Positions 8,123-18,757 of a stretch of 51,529 nt of DNA are shown here, one piece after another. Each line of letters opens with the position of its first letter. Position 1 is the stretch's first letter. Made by a program: the position numbers and the translations under genes. This DNA comes from Enhygromyxa salina (GTDB lineage: Bacteria > Myxococcota_A > Polyangia > Nannocystales > Nannocystaceae). The stretch lies in assembly GCF_002994615.1 (NCBI RefSeq), contig NZ_PVNK01000231.1:1-51529 (forward strand), read 5' to 3'. The notes under the pieces were generated by a model. It was not told the origin of the DNA, searched no databases, and saw only the letters and a program-made list of their open reading frames with translations.

Positions 8123-8579
8123 CGTCGCCTGGTGGGTGGCGGCCAAAAGGCCGAGACGCGTATTCCACGCATTCGACCGTGAGCGGAGCAAGCGCGCCTG
8201 TTCCATCGACTCTTTCAGCTAAGGGGACGTGGCGACCCTATACACTCCACCACTGGTGCGATCATTGAAATCGCATGGGGCACGCATTTCTCCGCGTTCT
8301 TTTGTACAGTTGGCCTGGTCAGCCGACCACAGTTCGATCGATCGGACACTCCGATCGCGAACGCGCCCCGACCAACGCGAGCCAAGGTGATCGCCACACC
8401 ATCGACAGCCGCCCCACGGGCCTGGCGCCGACTCCAACCTGAAGTGCAGGTGCGCCGGCCTTGGGCGTTTGAGCGCGGCCGCTCGATTAGTCGCAGTTTA
8501 AAATGTAGCCTGACTGACTCGCAGGTGAGCAGGTTAACACGACGAGTCGATGACTCCGCGCACCGAAGCGAAGGGCGGC
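8123..8579. other. Intergenic region upstream of the kinase operon
   Basis: About 450 bases with lower GC than the genes around it, including TTTTGTACAGTTGG near 8300 and a short AT-rich patch (CGCAGTTTAAAATG) near 8490. It probably holds the promoter of the downstream operon. I see no tRNA, no convincing small gene and no member of either repeat family. No operator can be named. Confidence 0.5.
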
Positions 8580-9413
8580 ATGGACCTCAAGTCCGAGCTT
8601 GACCGCCTCTACCGCGAGTCAGGTGACGCCGACGAATTCGGGCGGATCCTGCTCGGCTTTCTCGATGACCTCGGTCGGAGGGTCAAAGAGGAAAATGCCG
8701 ACGCAATGACTTTCGTCGAGCGGATCGCGGAGCAGATCGATCGAGCCGCGACCGTGACGCTGGCCGCGGGGGCGATGCACGATCTGCGTTCACTGCTCCA
8801 GGTGCTGCTCGCCCACATCAACCACTCGCGCAATGGGGTGCTTGGCATGGCAGCGACCGCGTCGGACCCCGCTCAGGTCCGAGACGTGCTGCGCAGCCTC
8901 GACGAGCTTCGTTTGGTTGCGACAACGATGGCCAACATCGCGCGCGACGGCGTGGCGGTCCAGCGCGGGGCCGGGGCCGGGACGATCGTCGACCTGCCGG
9001 ATCTGCTCAAGACCACCGTACGAATGCACCGTCGAGTCTCCAAGGGGCGGGTGCGGCTCGACGACCCGCCACGGACAGACGTCTTGGCACCTCGAGGTGC
9101 GCTCTTGCGCGTGTTGGCGAACTTGATCAACAACGCCGTCGACGTGATCCCCGACGGGCCCGACGGCCGCGTGACGCTGTCAGCCTGGGTTGCGACTGAC
9201 GACGTGTTCGTACAAGTCGCCGACAACGGACCAGGCATTCCGCCGGAGCTTCAGCCCAAAATCTTCGATCTGTTCTACACGACCAAGGAGAAGGGCTCGG
9301 GGGTGGGGCTTCCGACCTGCCAACGCCTGGTGGAGGCCTGGGGCGGAAGCCTACAGCTTCAGTCGAAGATCGGAGAAGGCACTCGCTTTACCTTCGGAGT
9401 TCCGCGGGCCTGA
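8580..9413 (+). CDS. Soluble sensor histidine kinase
   Basis: A 277-residue kinase without membrane segments or PAS domain. An N-terminal helical part leads to the H-box AMHDLRSLLQ (His67), then N-box NLINNAVDVI, G1 DNGPGIP, F-box IFDLFYTTKEKG, G2 GSGVGLP and a terminal GEGTRFTFGVP. All elements for autophosphorylation and ATP binding are present. Input is unknown and may come through the N-terminal 60 residues or a partner. Start 8580 has a purine-rich leader (GAAGGGCGGC); ATG 8550 is an in-frame alternative adding 10 residues. Its stop is three bases before the next gene, so the two are almost certainly co-translated. No separate canonical response regulator is adjacent. Confidence 0.9.
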   Translation: MDLKSELDRLYRESGDADEFGRILLGFLDDLGRRVKEENADAMTFVERIAEQIDRAATVTLAAGAMHDLRSLLQVLLAHINHSRNGVLGMAATASDPAQVRDVLRSLDELRLVATTMANIARDGVAVQRGAGAGTIVDLPDLLKTTVRMHRRVSKGRVRLDDPPRTDVLAPRGALLRVLANLINNAVDVIPDGPDGRVTLSAWVATDDVFVQVADNGPGIPPELQPKIFDLFYTTKEKGSGVGLPTCQRLVEAWGGSLQLQSKIGEGTRFTFGVPRA

Positions 9414-9416
9414 GCT

Positions 9417-12400
9417 ATGGCGGACACCGAGAATACCGAGGTGTTGCGGCTACCCGGTGAGCCGCCGTTTGTCGGCCGCCAGGATCCGCTGCACACGCTC
9501 AGCGAGGGGCTCGCGCGGGCCCAAATTGCGCAGCCGTCGGCGGTGGTGGTGTGTGGGGAGCGGGGCGTGGGCAAGTCTCGCCTCCTACGTCAATTTGTCT
9601 CGGCCCGGCTCGAGGCTGACGACGCGTTTGTGCTGTCGGGCACCTGGCAGACGCGCTCGGCCGAAATCCACGGCGGTCTGGCGAGCGCCCTCGAGCAACT
9701 CGCACGCGAGATGCGGAGGTTGCCGCCCGACGAGCGCGATGAGGTCCGCTATCGAGTCAATCACGCGACGAGGCACATGGGGGCGATTGTCGCTCGGAGC
9801 GCGCCCGCGCTCGGGAGCTTGCTGCGAGATCTCGAGGAGCTGCCGCAGCTCGAGCTGAGCGGTGATTTTAGCCGCCACACGGCAGTGATCGCCGAGCTGT
9901 TGCGATCAATTGGGACGCAGCGTCGCCCGTTGGTGCTCGTGCTCGACAACCTCGAAGAGGCAGACGCGAGCTCGCTCGGTGTCTTGAAGATCTTGACGCA
10001 AGCTCAGCCAGCGCACCATACGCTGGTGCTCGCTGGCGAGCGCACCGATGGAGATTGGCCCCTGCAGCCGCAGTTCGAGTCTGACTTGCTCGCGCTCAAG
10101 CCTCTCCGACCCACAGAGGTTCAACATCTGTTGTCTGCGACCTTGCCGGGCACGATCGTCGAACTCGCTACGGTCGCCGAGGCGCTTCATCGTGTCAGCG
10201 GCGGGTTCCCGCTCGCTGTTTGGGCCAACCTCCGTGCGTGGATCGACCAGGGGCTGCTCGTTCGCAACGTCGACGACGAAGCATGGAGCGCGCGAGCGCT
10301 GGAGCCCGACGAGCTTCGCGGCGACCGGGGCGTCGCGGATCTGTTCGGGCTTCGCTTCGTCGGCGCGAGCGACGAGGTCCGCGATGTCGCAGTGGCGTTG
10401 GCGGTCGTGGGCGTCGAGCTCGAGCTCGCGGCCGTGTACGAGCTCAGTCCTCTGGACCGGGAGCCGCTCGAGGCGGCGCTGGAGGAGCTCGTTGGGCGCG
10501 GGATCCTCTCTCGCAGCGCTGGCGGCTACCGCTTCCCCCATGACTCGATCCGCGAGGTCGTGCTCGAGTCCGTCGACGCGGACCAACGGCGTGCAGCCCA
10601 CGCCCGGGCCGCTGCGTACATGCGCCAGAACAACGCCCCGATCGCGCAGATCGCCTACCACAGCGAGCATGCGTTCGATGACGAAGCCCCGGCTGAGGCC
10701 TCGGACGAGCTCTCTCGACTCCACACGGAGGCCGGGCGCGATCGACTTGCGGTCTACGATCTCAAGCGCGCACGCTGGCACCTCGAGTGCGCGCTCGAGC
10801 GCAGCCGGGATCCCGAATGTCGCGCCGTCTCCGCGGAGGGGCTCGCCGACGTATGTTTGCTGAGCGGCGATCTCGATGACGCGGTGATGCTCTACACCGC
10901 CATCATCGCAGCGTCCGAGGTTGGGCATGCGTTGCGGGCTGCGACCAAGGTCGTCTACTTCTTGGTGTTCAAGTCGGCCCTCGACGACGCCAAGCAGCTC
11001 GGGGAGATGGCGCTCGAGCGTGTCCCGGAGCCCGCGCCAAGCACGAGGTTCGGCAAGGTCGTGGCGGCCGCGAAAGCGCTCGTTAGCTCGTGGTTCCGGG
11101 ACCCTCCCCACGAGCTCGAGATCCGTGAGGCGATCATCTCGCTCCACACGTCGATGATCCCGATTTGCCTCTCGGGGGACCCCTTCAGCTTGATGATGTA
11201 CTTGGCGCGCGCGCGCTGGTTTGCGCGCGGCATCCAGTCCGGCAGCTCAGCGGCCATTCAGTGTTTCGAGGCCTCGGTTCGGGCGTTGTTGGGGAACTAC
11301 CGCGCCGCAGACGAGTTGTTTGATGAGGCTGAGAAGGGCGCCCGTCGGGCGCGCGACCCCTGGGCCCTCGGTCTGATGTATCACACCCGAGCCCACAACT
11401 CGCTGCTTCCATCCAATCGCTACGAGGAGGGGCAAGACGCGCTCGTCGACGCGATCGCCTCGTTCCGTGAAACGGGCGACGTCTCGGTGGCGCTGCTCTC
11501 GCTGCTCTTCAAGGCGATCTACGGGCGTGACCGCGAGTCGACGAATACCTTGCTCGGCTGGATCGATGAGGGCATCTCGATGGCTCACCGCAACGGCAAA
11601 GAAATGGTCTTGCCCCATTTCCAGTCGGTGCGCCTGGCCGTGCTCGCTCGTCAAGGCCATACGAACCTGTCCGACCGTATCCTCGAGGTCGCCGAGCTCG
11701 CCGAACAGAGCGAGCCCTTCGATGCCGTGAGTGTCGTCGTGAATGGGCACCTGGCGACCGCAGCTCACGTGTCGGGAGACATCCCGCTGGCGCTCAAGTT
11801 CGTCGAGGCTGGACACGACGAGCTCGCCGAGCTCCAAGGCATCCTCGACGTGGCTCGTGAGATTCATGTTGCGACCGTGTTCGCGGTTCTCGACCGGCAG
11901 CACCCAACCCGCAGGCAGCTGAAGCTTCAGCGCAAGTCGCTGCGTGCGCTCAAGCGGGCCGCGAAGACGGCTCCGCGGCTTCAGGTCCAGGTCGACCTCT
12001 ATGCCCTCAGGCGGGCGATCGCGGCTCGCAACACCAAGAAGATCCAGAGCAGGGCGGCGCACCTGGTCGAAGGGTTCGAGAGCCACGGCAACCTGTACGC
12101 GGCTCGTGAGGCACACTTGGCCCTCGCCCGAACACATCGCGGGGAGAACATCATCGCCGCGTCGGAGCATGAGCGGATCGCCTACAAGCTCGGCCGTCGC
12201 CTCGGACTCGTCGAGCAGAACATGCTCAGCGACTTGAGCGATCTCGACGGCGAGCTCCTCGCGCTTCCGTTCAGCTCAGATGCGTCAGCGGCGATCGATG
12301 ACTCGCAGTTCGATATCCCGGCCGCTGGCATGCTCGACACCGCGGTCGGCAAGAAGCACAAGGCCAGGGAGCAGCAAAACAGCGTCCAGACGGTGACCGA

Positions 12401-13214
12401 TGCCCAGGCGGAGACCCTGGAGGCCTGGGCGCTCGGCAGCGAACGCCATGACCATACGACCCTAGGAGACGTCCTCGCACGCGTGCGCCCCACCGTTGCG
12501 ACGTCGGTCCCTGAAGCCGAACTGGTCGCTGAATGCAGCGCGCCCGAGGCCGAGGTCCCCCTCGCCTCGGGAGATCTCGAGATCCTCGTGATCAACTTGA
12601 TCTTGACCAGTCGAGACGCAGTCGGGGCAAATTCGAAGATGCGGCTGACGCTCGAAGTCGAGGATGTCGAGGGCGCGGCTCGGCCCGACGGCAGCCCGGG
12701 CGCAGCACCAGGCAAGTATCTGGTCATCGAGCTCCGGACGCTTGGCCGCGGCACCTCGGTGCCAATAATCGGCGGCTTTTCGAACTGCGAGAACCTGGTC
12801 CACACCCTGGGCGGGGTGCTGAGCGCTTCGACCGATCGTGGCGTTGCGTTCTTGCAGGCCCGGATTCGCCTCGAGGTCAACACAGATGTACAGGCTGCGG
12901 ACCAGGCCGGCGTCGTCATCGTCGTTCACCCCGACCCGGAGACACGCGAAGCGATCCGCGCTGCACTGGAGGATATGGGGAGGCCGGTTCGCGACTTTGG
13001 CCGAGGTGACTTTCAGTCGGTCTACCTCGAGACGGCGGCGGTCCTCATCGCGGACAGTGCGACCTTGAGCGACATCGCCGCGCTCGAGCCTTTCCTGACC
13101 ACGCGTATCTTCGAGATCGCGCGGCGTGGTGATGAAGTGCGAGATGCCTCGCGAGCGTTGTTGCGTGTGCCGCTCGAGCGCTCCGAGCTCGAGGTGCTAC
13201 TTGAACTGGGGTGA
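9417..13214 (+). CDS. AAA+/STAND-type ATPase with helical repeats and degenerate kinase-ATPase and receiver-like C-terminus
   Basis: A 1265-residue cytosolic regulator. It has an N-terminal AAA_16-type ATPase (VGRQDPL at 19-25, Walker A GERGVGKS at 47-54, Walker B LVLVLDNLEEAD at 172-183). A winged-helix-like part and a long TPR-type helical region (about 400-930) follow, as in MalT-like or trifunctional myxobacterial kinases. From about 1050 the sequence resembles a histidine-kinase ATPase: NLILTSRDAV matches an N-box, but the G1 DxGxG is replaced (ELRTLGRGTSV) and there is no His box. The last 100 residues (from VVIVVHPDPETREAIRAAL) resemble a receiver, but the acidic pocket and phospho-Asp site are not convincing. 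It is probably a pseudo-kinase/pseudo-receiver scaffold partnered with the upstream kinase; this is an inference. It overlaps no neighbour and follows the kinase by three bases. Confidence 0.85.
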   Translation: MADTENTEVLRLPGEPPFVGRQDPLHTLSEGLARAQIAQPSAVVVCGERGVGKSRLLRQFVSARLEADDAFVLSGTWQTRSAEIHGGLASALEQLAREMRRLPPDERDEVRYRVNHATRHMGAIVARSAPALGSLLRDLEELPQLELSGDFSRHTAVIAELLRSIGTQRRPLVLVLDNLEEADASSLGVLKILTQAQPAHHTLVLAGERTDGDWPLQPQFESDLLALKPLRPTEVQHLLSATLPGTIVELATVAEALHRVSGGFPLAVWANLRAWIDQGLLVRNVDDEAWSARALEPDELRGDRGVADLFGLRFVGASDEVRDVAVALAVVGVELELAAVYELSPLDREPLEAALEELVGRGILSRSAGGYRFPHDSIREVVLESVDADQRRAAHARAAAYMRQNNAPIAQIAYHSEHAFDDEAPAEASDELSRLHTEAGRDRLAVYDLKRARWHLECALERSRDPECRAVSAEGLADVCLLSGDLDDAVMLYTAIIAASEVGHALRAATKVVYFLVFKSALDDAKQLGEMALERVPEPAPSTRFGKVVAAAKALVSSWFRDPPHELEIREAIISLHTSMIPICLSGDPFSLMMYLARARWFARGIQSGSSAAIQCFEASVRALLGNYRAADELFDEAEKGARRARDPWALGLMYHTRAHNSLLPSNRYEEGQDALVDAIASFRETGDVSVALLSLLFKAIYGRDRESTNTLLGWIDEGISMAHRNGKEMVLPHFQSVRLAVLARQGHTNLSDRILEVAELAEQSEPFDAVSVVVNGHLATAAHVSGDIPLALKFVEAGHDELAELQGILDVAREIHVATVFAVLDRQHPTRRQLKLQRKSLRALKRAAKTAPRLQVQVDLYALRRAIAARNTKKIQSRAAHLVEGFESHGNLYAAREAHLALARTHRGENIIAASEHERIAYKLGRRLGLVEQNMLSDLSDLDGELLALPFSSDASAAIDDSQFDIPAAGMLDTAVGKKHKAREQQNSVQTVTDAQAETLEAWALGSERHDHTTLGDVLARVRPTVATSVPEAELVAECSAPEAEVPLASGDLEILVINLILTSRDAVGANSKMRLTLEVEDVEGAARPDGSPGAAPGKYLVIELRTLGRGTSVPIIGGFSNCENLVHTLGGVLSASTDRGVAFLQARIRLEVNTDVQAADQAGVVIVVHPDPETREAIRAALEDMGRPVRDFGRGDFQSVYLETAAVLIADSATLSDIAALEPFLTTRIFEIARRGDEVRDASRALLRVPLERSELEVLLELG

Positions 13215-13233
13215 GCGAACGAGGGAGGATGAG

Positions 13234-14358
13234 ATGCTGCGACACGACAAGGACAACATGGCAAACCCCACGAGCGTTGGAATTCTCGGCATGGGGGTGT
13301 TTCTCCCCGAGACGATCCGCCTCAACGACCACTGGGACGCATACGTCGAGGAGCATCAACGGCGCGCGGCCGAGTCCATACTGCGGAGCATCGAGACGCC
13401 GACGGCCGTCGGTGAGATGGACCCGGAGGTTGCAGCGGGACTGGCGGCCTATCGGGAGGACCCCTTTCGGGGAGCGGTGCGGCGTCGCGTCATCGACCCG
13501 GAGATGGGAGCGGCCGAGATGGGCGCGCGGGCCGCGAAACAAGCGCTGGACGACGCTGGCCTCAGTCCGCGCGACGTCGGCTTGCTGATGGTGTTCTCCG
13601 ATCCCCCGGACAACCCGATCCCGGAGGACCATGGGCGCATCGCGGAGCTCTTGGAGCTGCCCGTGAACACCATGTCCTTGACGGCGTCAGCCGCGTGCGC
13701 CTCGTATGTGCATCAGCTGACGGTCGCCACTCACCTTCATGGGCGCGCGTATGAAGGCGTCGCTCTGGCGATCCAAACGAGCGCTGCCTCGCGCGTCTCG
13801 AACCCCGCGAGGTCCGGGAGCGTTGTGGTCGGCGACGCTTCGGTCGCCTCCGTCATTGGGCCCGTGAGCGCAGACCTGGGCTTTATCGATGCCACGTTTC
13901 GGACTCGTGGAAATTACTATCGCACCGTGCAAATAAGGCCATCCGAAGACCAGGGTGCCCTGTGGTACAAGGGCGGGGCGCACAAGTCTGACCTCGCGTA
14001 CACGGGGCCAGACGCGGCGGGCCTCGCCGAGGTCGGCGCGCGGGCCGTGAGCCTCGTGACCGAGGTCTGCGAACAGCTCCTGGCAAAGGCGGGGTGCACG
14101 ATCGAGGACGTCGCGTTCTTGGCCAGCCCTCAGACCTTTCCGTGGCTTCCTGGCGCTTGCGCGCGGGCCCTGGGTCTCCCGGAAGATCGAACGCTGGAGA
14201 CCTTCAGTGACTACGGCCACTGCATGGCGGCCGGCGCCCCCTTGAACCTGTACACGGCCGCTCGCGCGGGGCGGCTGTCTCGCGGGGACCTCGTCCTCAC
14301 CTACGCGCAAGGCGCAGGGTTCATGCAGGGGGCCTCACTGCTGCGTTGGGGCCGCTAG
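13234..14358 (+). CDS. KAS III (FabH-like) beta-ketoacyl-ACP synthase family protein with altered triad
   Basis: A 374-residue thiolase-fold protein. It has ILGMGVFLPE at the N-terminus, nucleophile Cys155 in SAACAS, the glycine-rich GDASVASVIGP, and the C-terminal block DYGHCMAAGAPLNL. In FabH the triad is Cys-His-Asn (HQAN and GNTxAAS). Here the HQ position reads PQ (Pro299) and the Asn position reads His329. The enzyme may therefore do acyl transfer rather than decarboxylative condensation; this is an inference. The ATG at 13234 is chosen because GGGAGGA lies 6 bases upstream; ATG 13258 is possible. It starts 19 bases after the ATPase gene, so it belongs to the same transcription unit. No ACP, malonyl transferase or other biosynthetic gene is adjacent. 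Confidence 0.85.
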   Translation: MLRHDKDNMANPTSVGILGMGVFLPETIRLNDHWDAYVEEHQRRAAESILRSIETPTAVGEMDPEVAAGLAAYREDPFRGAVRRRVIDPEMGAAEMGARAAKQALDDAGLSPRDVGLLMVFSDPPDNPIPEDHGRIAELLELPVNTMSLTASAACASYVHQLTVATHLHGRAYEGVALAIQTSAASRVSNPARSGSVVVGDASVASVIGPVSADLGFIDATFRTRGNYYRTVQIRPSEDQGALWYKGGAHKSDLAYTGPDAAGLAEVGARAVSLVTEVCEQLLAKAGCTIEDVAFLASPQTFPWLPGACARALGLPEDRTLETFSDYGHCMAAGAPLNLYTAARAGRLSRGDLVLTYAQGAGFMQGASLLRWGR

Positions 14359-14381
14359 CGGCCCCCGGCCCCCGCCCCGCC

Positions 14382-15995
<1,614 letters not shown>

Positions 15996-16261
15996 GGAGG
16001 ACTCTCTTCATCGTCTCTCGACCTCGAGGTTGGGCCCGACACCTTCGCTGCGCTCGGCCCCCCAGGGTCTAAGAGACGGTGTTTTTGGGCTTTTTGGGGC
16101 CGCGCGAGGGGGTGTGTAGGTCAAGCTCGGGCGGGTTTCAAGGGCGCTCGCCAGCCACGCATGGCCGCACGCGCCAGCAGGCACGTCGTGTCGGGGGCTC
16201 GGGGGCCAGCTCACAGCGGTAGTCGCGGGCTGGGAGCTGCGCCCGGTGGTAGCTTGGGCGG

Positions 16262-16936
16262 ATGCGACGACTCCTCGGCGTTGGCATCCTGTCCCTCACC
16301 CTGCTCCCGGCCGCGCTGGTCCTGGCGCCAAGCGAAGCGGCCGCCTGCTCGTGCATCCCCACGCCGGGCGCGCTCGAGTCGGCCCGCGACTCCGATGCAG
16401 TGTTCGCCGCCAAGCTCGTCTCGGTGAGCGACGCGCCCAAGGCCGGGCCCCACGACCTGGAGACCAAGAACGTCACCTTCGAGGTCACGCGCACCTTCAA
16501 GGGCCAGCTCGACGCCCAGATCAACATCAACACCGCGGCCAACAGCGCCGCGTGCGGCCGCAACTACGGCGACCCGGGCAGCGAGTGGCTGGTCTACGCC
16601 CGCATCGACGACCAGGGCCAGGCCCGCGACAACCTGTGCTCGCGGACCAGGCCCCTCGCCGACGCGGCCGCCGACATCGTCGAGCTCGAGGCCAACGCCG
16701 ACACCCTCGATCAGCCCAACGAGGCGCCGTCGAGCACCGACCCGGGCCCGGCGGACCCCGAGCCCGAGCCGGTCTTGCCCGGCGAGGCCGGCGGCGAAGC
16801 GGGGCCGGAGCCGACCGAGCCGAGCAAGAAGGGCTGTGCGCTCGCTGACACCGATCCCGGCGCCGGGGGCCTCGCAGGCTTGCTCGGTCTGGGGCTGGTC
16901 GTCGGGTGGGCGCGGCGCCGCCGATCGGGTCGCTGA
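16262..16936 (+). CDS. Secreted MYXO-CTERM protein with Cys-rich N-terminal domain
   Basis: A 224-residue protein with a signal peptide (LLGVGILSLTLLPAALVLA) ending SEAAA before CSCIPTPG. The region from CSC to about residue 130 (DAVFAAKLVSV, VTFEVTRTFKG, CGRNYGDPGSEWLVYA) resembles the netrin/TIMP-like fold found in bacterial CSC-start proteins. A Glu/Pro-rich linker leads to the tail KKGCALADTDPGAGG, a hydrophobic stretch and ARRRRSGR. That is the MYXO-CTERM pattern: a Cys, a transmembrane helix and Arg cluster, recognised by a sorting protease for surface display. Substrate or partner unknown. It begins 266 bases upstream of the divergent ABC-F gene. Confidence 0.82.
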   Translation: MRRLLGVGILSLTLLPAALVLAPSEAAACSCIPTPGALESARDSDAVFAAKLVSVSDAPKAGPHDLETKNVTFEVTRTFKGQLDAQININTAANSAACGRNYGDPGSEWLVYARIDDQGQARDNLCSRTRPLADAAADIVELEANADTLDQPNEAPSSTDPGPADPEPEPVLPGEAGGEAGPEPTEPSKKGCALADTDPGAGGLAGLLGLGLVVGWARRRRSGR

Positions 16937-17024
16937 GAAGTCGCGAAACTCGGCGCCGAGCTGGCCGTCCGAGCCGCCTGGGCCCTCGAGATCCGCCTCG
17001 CGCGGTTGTGGTATGTGCGGAGTC

Positions 17025-18662
17025 ATGTCGTCGTTCGGTTCTGCTCCAATTCCCGTGCCTGCCAACGAACCCGTGCGTGACTATGCGCCCGGCAGCCCCG
17101 AGCGCGCGCGCATCGAGGCCGAGCTCGATCGTCAGCTCGGCATGAAGGTCGAGGTCCCGCTCGTGATCGGCGGCGAGAAGGTCTCGACGAGCACGACCCG
17201 CGACATGGTCATGCCCCACCGTCACAGCCACGTGACCGGGGTCGCCCACCAGGCCGGCGAGGCCGAGGTCGCCAAGGCCCTCGCCGAGGCCGAGCGCGCG
17301 CGCGGGCCGTGGGCTGCGATGCCCTTCGAAGACCGCGCGGCGATCTTCCTGCGCGCGGCGCGGCTGCTCGAGGACGAATTCCGCGACAAGCTCAACGCCG
17401 CGACGATGCTCGGCCAGAGCAAGACCGTGTACCAGGCCGAGATCGACTCGGCCTGCGAGCTCATCGACTTCCTCCGCTTCAACGTCCACTACCTCGAGGG
17501 CATCTACGCCAACCAGCCGATCTCGCCGAGCTCGGCGGTCTGGAACCGGGTCGAGTACCGCCCGCTCGACGGCTTCGTGTTCGCGATCACGCCCTTCAAC
17601 TTCACCGCGATCGCCGCCAACCTCCCGTCCGCGCCCGCGCTGTGCGGCAACACGGTGATCTGGAAGCCGGCGTCGACGGCGATCTTGTCGGGCCACTACA
17701 TCATGGAGTTGTTCGAGGCCGCCGGGTTGCCGCCAGGGGTCATCAACTTCTTGCCCGGCGCCTCGTCGGTGATCGGCGCGCCGATCATGGCCGACGCGCG
17801 CCTCGGCGGCGTCCACTTCACGGGCTCGACCTCGACCTTCAAGTCCCTGTGGCGCCAGGCCAGCGCCAACCTCGACAACTATCGGGCCTACCCGCGCCTC
17901 GTCGGCGAGACCGGGGGCAAGGACTTCGTCGTCGCCCACCCGAGCGCCGAGCTCGAGACCCTGACCGTCGCGTTGCTGCGCGGGGCCTTCGAGTACCAGG
18001 GCCAAAAGTGCTCGGCGGCGTCGCGGGCCTACATCCCGGACAACCTGTGGCCGCAGCTGCGCGAGCGCCTCGCCGACGGCCTGACCGAGCTCGGGACCGG
18101 CGACGTCCGCGACTTCTCCAATTTCTTGGGCGCGGTCATCGACAAGCACGCGTTCGCGGATCACAAGGCGGCGATCGACGCGGCCAAGGCCGCGATCGGG
18201 TCCGGCGTCGCCGAGGTCATCGGTGGTGAGTACGACGACTCCGTGGGCTACTTCGTCCGCCCGACGATCATCGTCGCGACCGATCCCAACTACCCGAGCA
18301 TGGTCGAGGAGCTGTTCGGGCCGATCCTGACGATCTACGTCTACCCCGAGGCCGAGTTCGAGCAGACCCTGCAGCTGTGTGACGAGAGCAGCCCCTACGC
18401 GCTGACCGGGGCGATCTTCGCCGAGGACCGCCAGGCCGTGGTCACGGCCGTCGAGCAGCTGCGCTTCGCGGCCGGCAACTTCTACATCAACGACAAGCCG
18501 ACGGGCGCGGTCGTCGGCCAGCAGCCCTTCGGCGGCGGCCGGGCGAGCGGGACCAACGACAAGGCCGGGAGCATGTGGAACCTGATCCGCTGGCTCTCGC
18601 CGCGCACGATCAAAGAAAATTTCAGCCCCCCGCGAGACTGGCGCTACCCCTTCCTCGGCTGA
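17025..18662 (+). CDS. pruA: L-glutamate gamma-semialdehyde dehydrogenase (P5C dehydrogenase)
   Basis: Oxidises glutamate semialdehyde (from 1-pyrroline-5-carboxylate) to glutamate with NAD+, the second step of proline catabolism. The 545-residue length fits the stand-alone type 1 P5CDH (about 540). Hallmarks are the NAD-site run FAITPFNFTAIAANLPSAPA, the general base Glu295 in VGETGGKDF, and catalytic Cys329 in EYQGQKCSAASRAY. The C-terminal PFGGGRASGTNDKAG is also typical. The ATG at 17025 has CGGAG upstream; the longer frame to 16836 runs through the previous gene and is not used. No proline dehydrogenase gene is adjacent. Together with gdhA it suggests use of proline and glutamate. Confidence 0.95.
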   Translation: MSSFGSAPIPVPANEPVRDYAPGSPERARIEAELDRQLGMKVEVPLVIGGEKVSTSTTRDMVMPHRHSHVTGVAHQAGEAEVAKALAEAERARGPWAAMPFEDRAAIFLRAARLLEDEFRDKLNAATMLGQSKTVYQAEIDSACELIDFLRFNVHYLEGIYANQPISPSSAVWNRVEYRPLDGFVFAITPFNFTAIAANLPSAPALCGNTVIWKPASTAILSGHYIMELFEAAGLPPGVINFLPGASSVIGAPIMADARLGGVHFTGSTSTFKSLWRQASANLDNYRAYPRLVGETGGKDFVVAHPSAELETLTVALLRGAFEYQGQKCSAASRAYIPDNLWPQLRERLADGLTELGTGDVRDFSNFLGAVIDKHAFADHKAAIDAAKAAIGSGVAEVIGGEYDDSVGYFVRPTIIVATDPNYPSMVEELFGPILTIYVYPEAEFEQTLQLCDESSPYALTGAIFAEDRQAVVTAVEQLRFAAGNFYINDKPTGAVVGQQPFGGGRASGTNDKAGSMWNLIRWLSPRTIKENFSPPRDWRYPFLG

Positions 18663-18757
18663 TCACAAAGACAGTCGATCCGAGCCGTTTTGTTGCCGCT
18701 TTGGTCTCTCGGCTGTTACTCGTGATCCAGGAGGCCGCCCGTTCGGCGGCAGGACGC

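Noticed and set aside
8123..8579. tRNA or small RNA in the intergenic region before the kinase operon
   Set aside because: No cloverleaf pairing or terminator-promoter pair could be found by eye; T-loop-like GTTCGATC at 8333 lacks matching arms.
13234..14358. Fatty-acid or polyketide biosynthesis cluster
   Set aside because: Only one ketosynthase-type gene is present, with no ACP, acyltransferase, reductase or dehydratase genes beside it.
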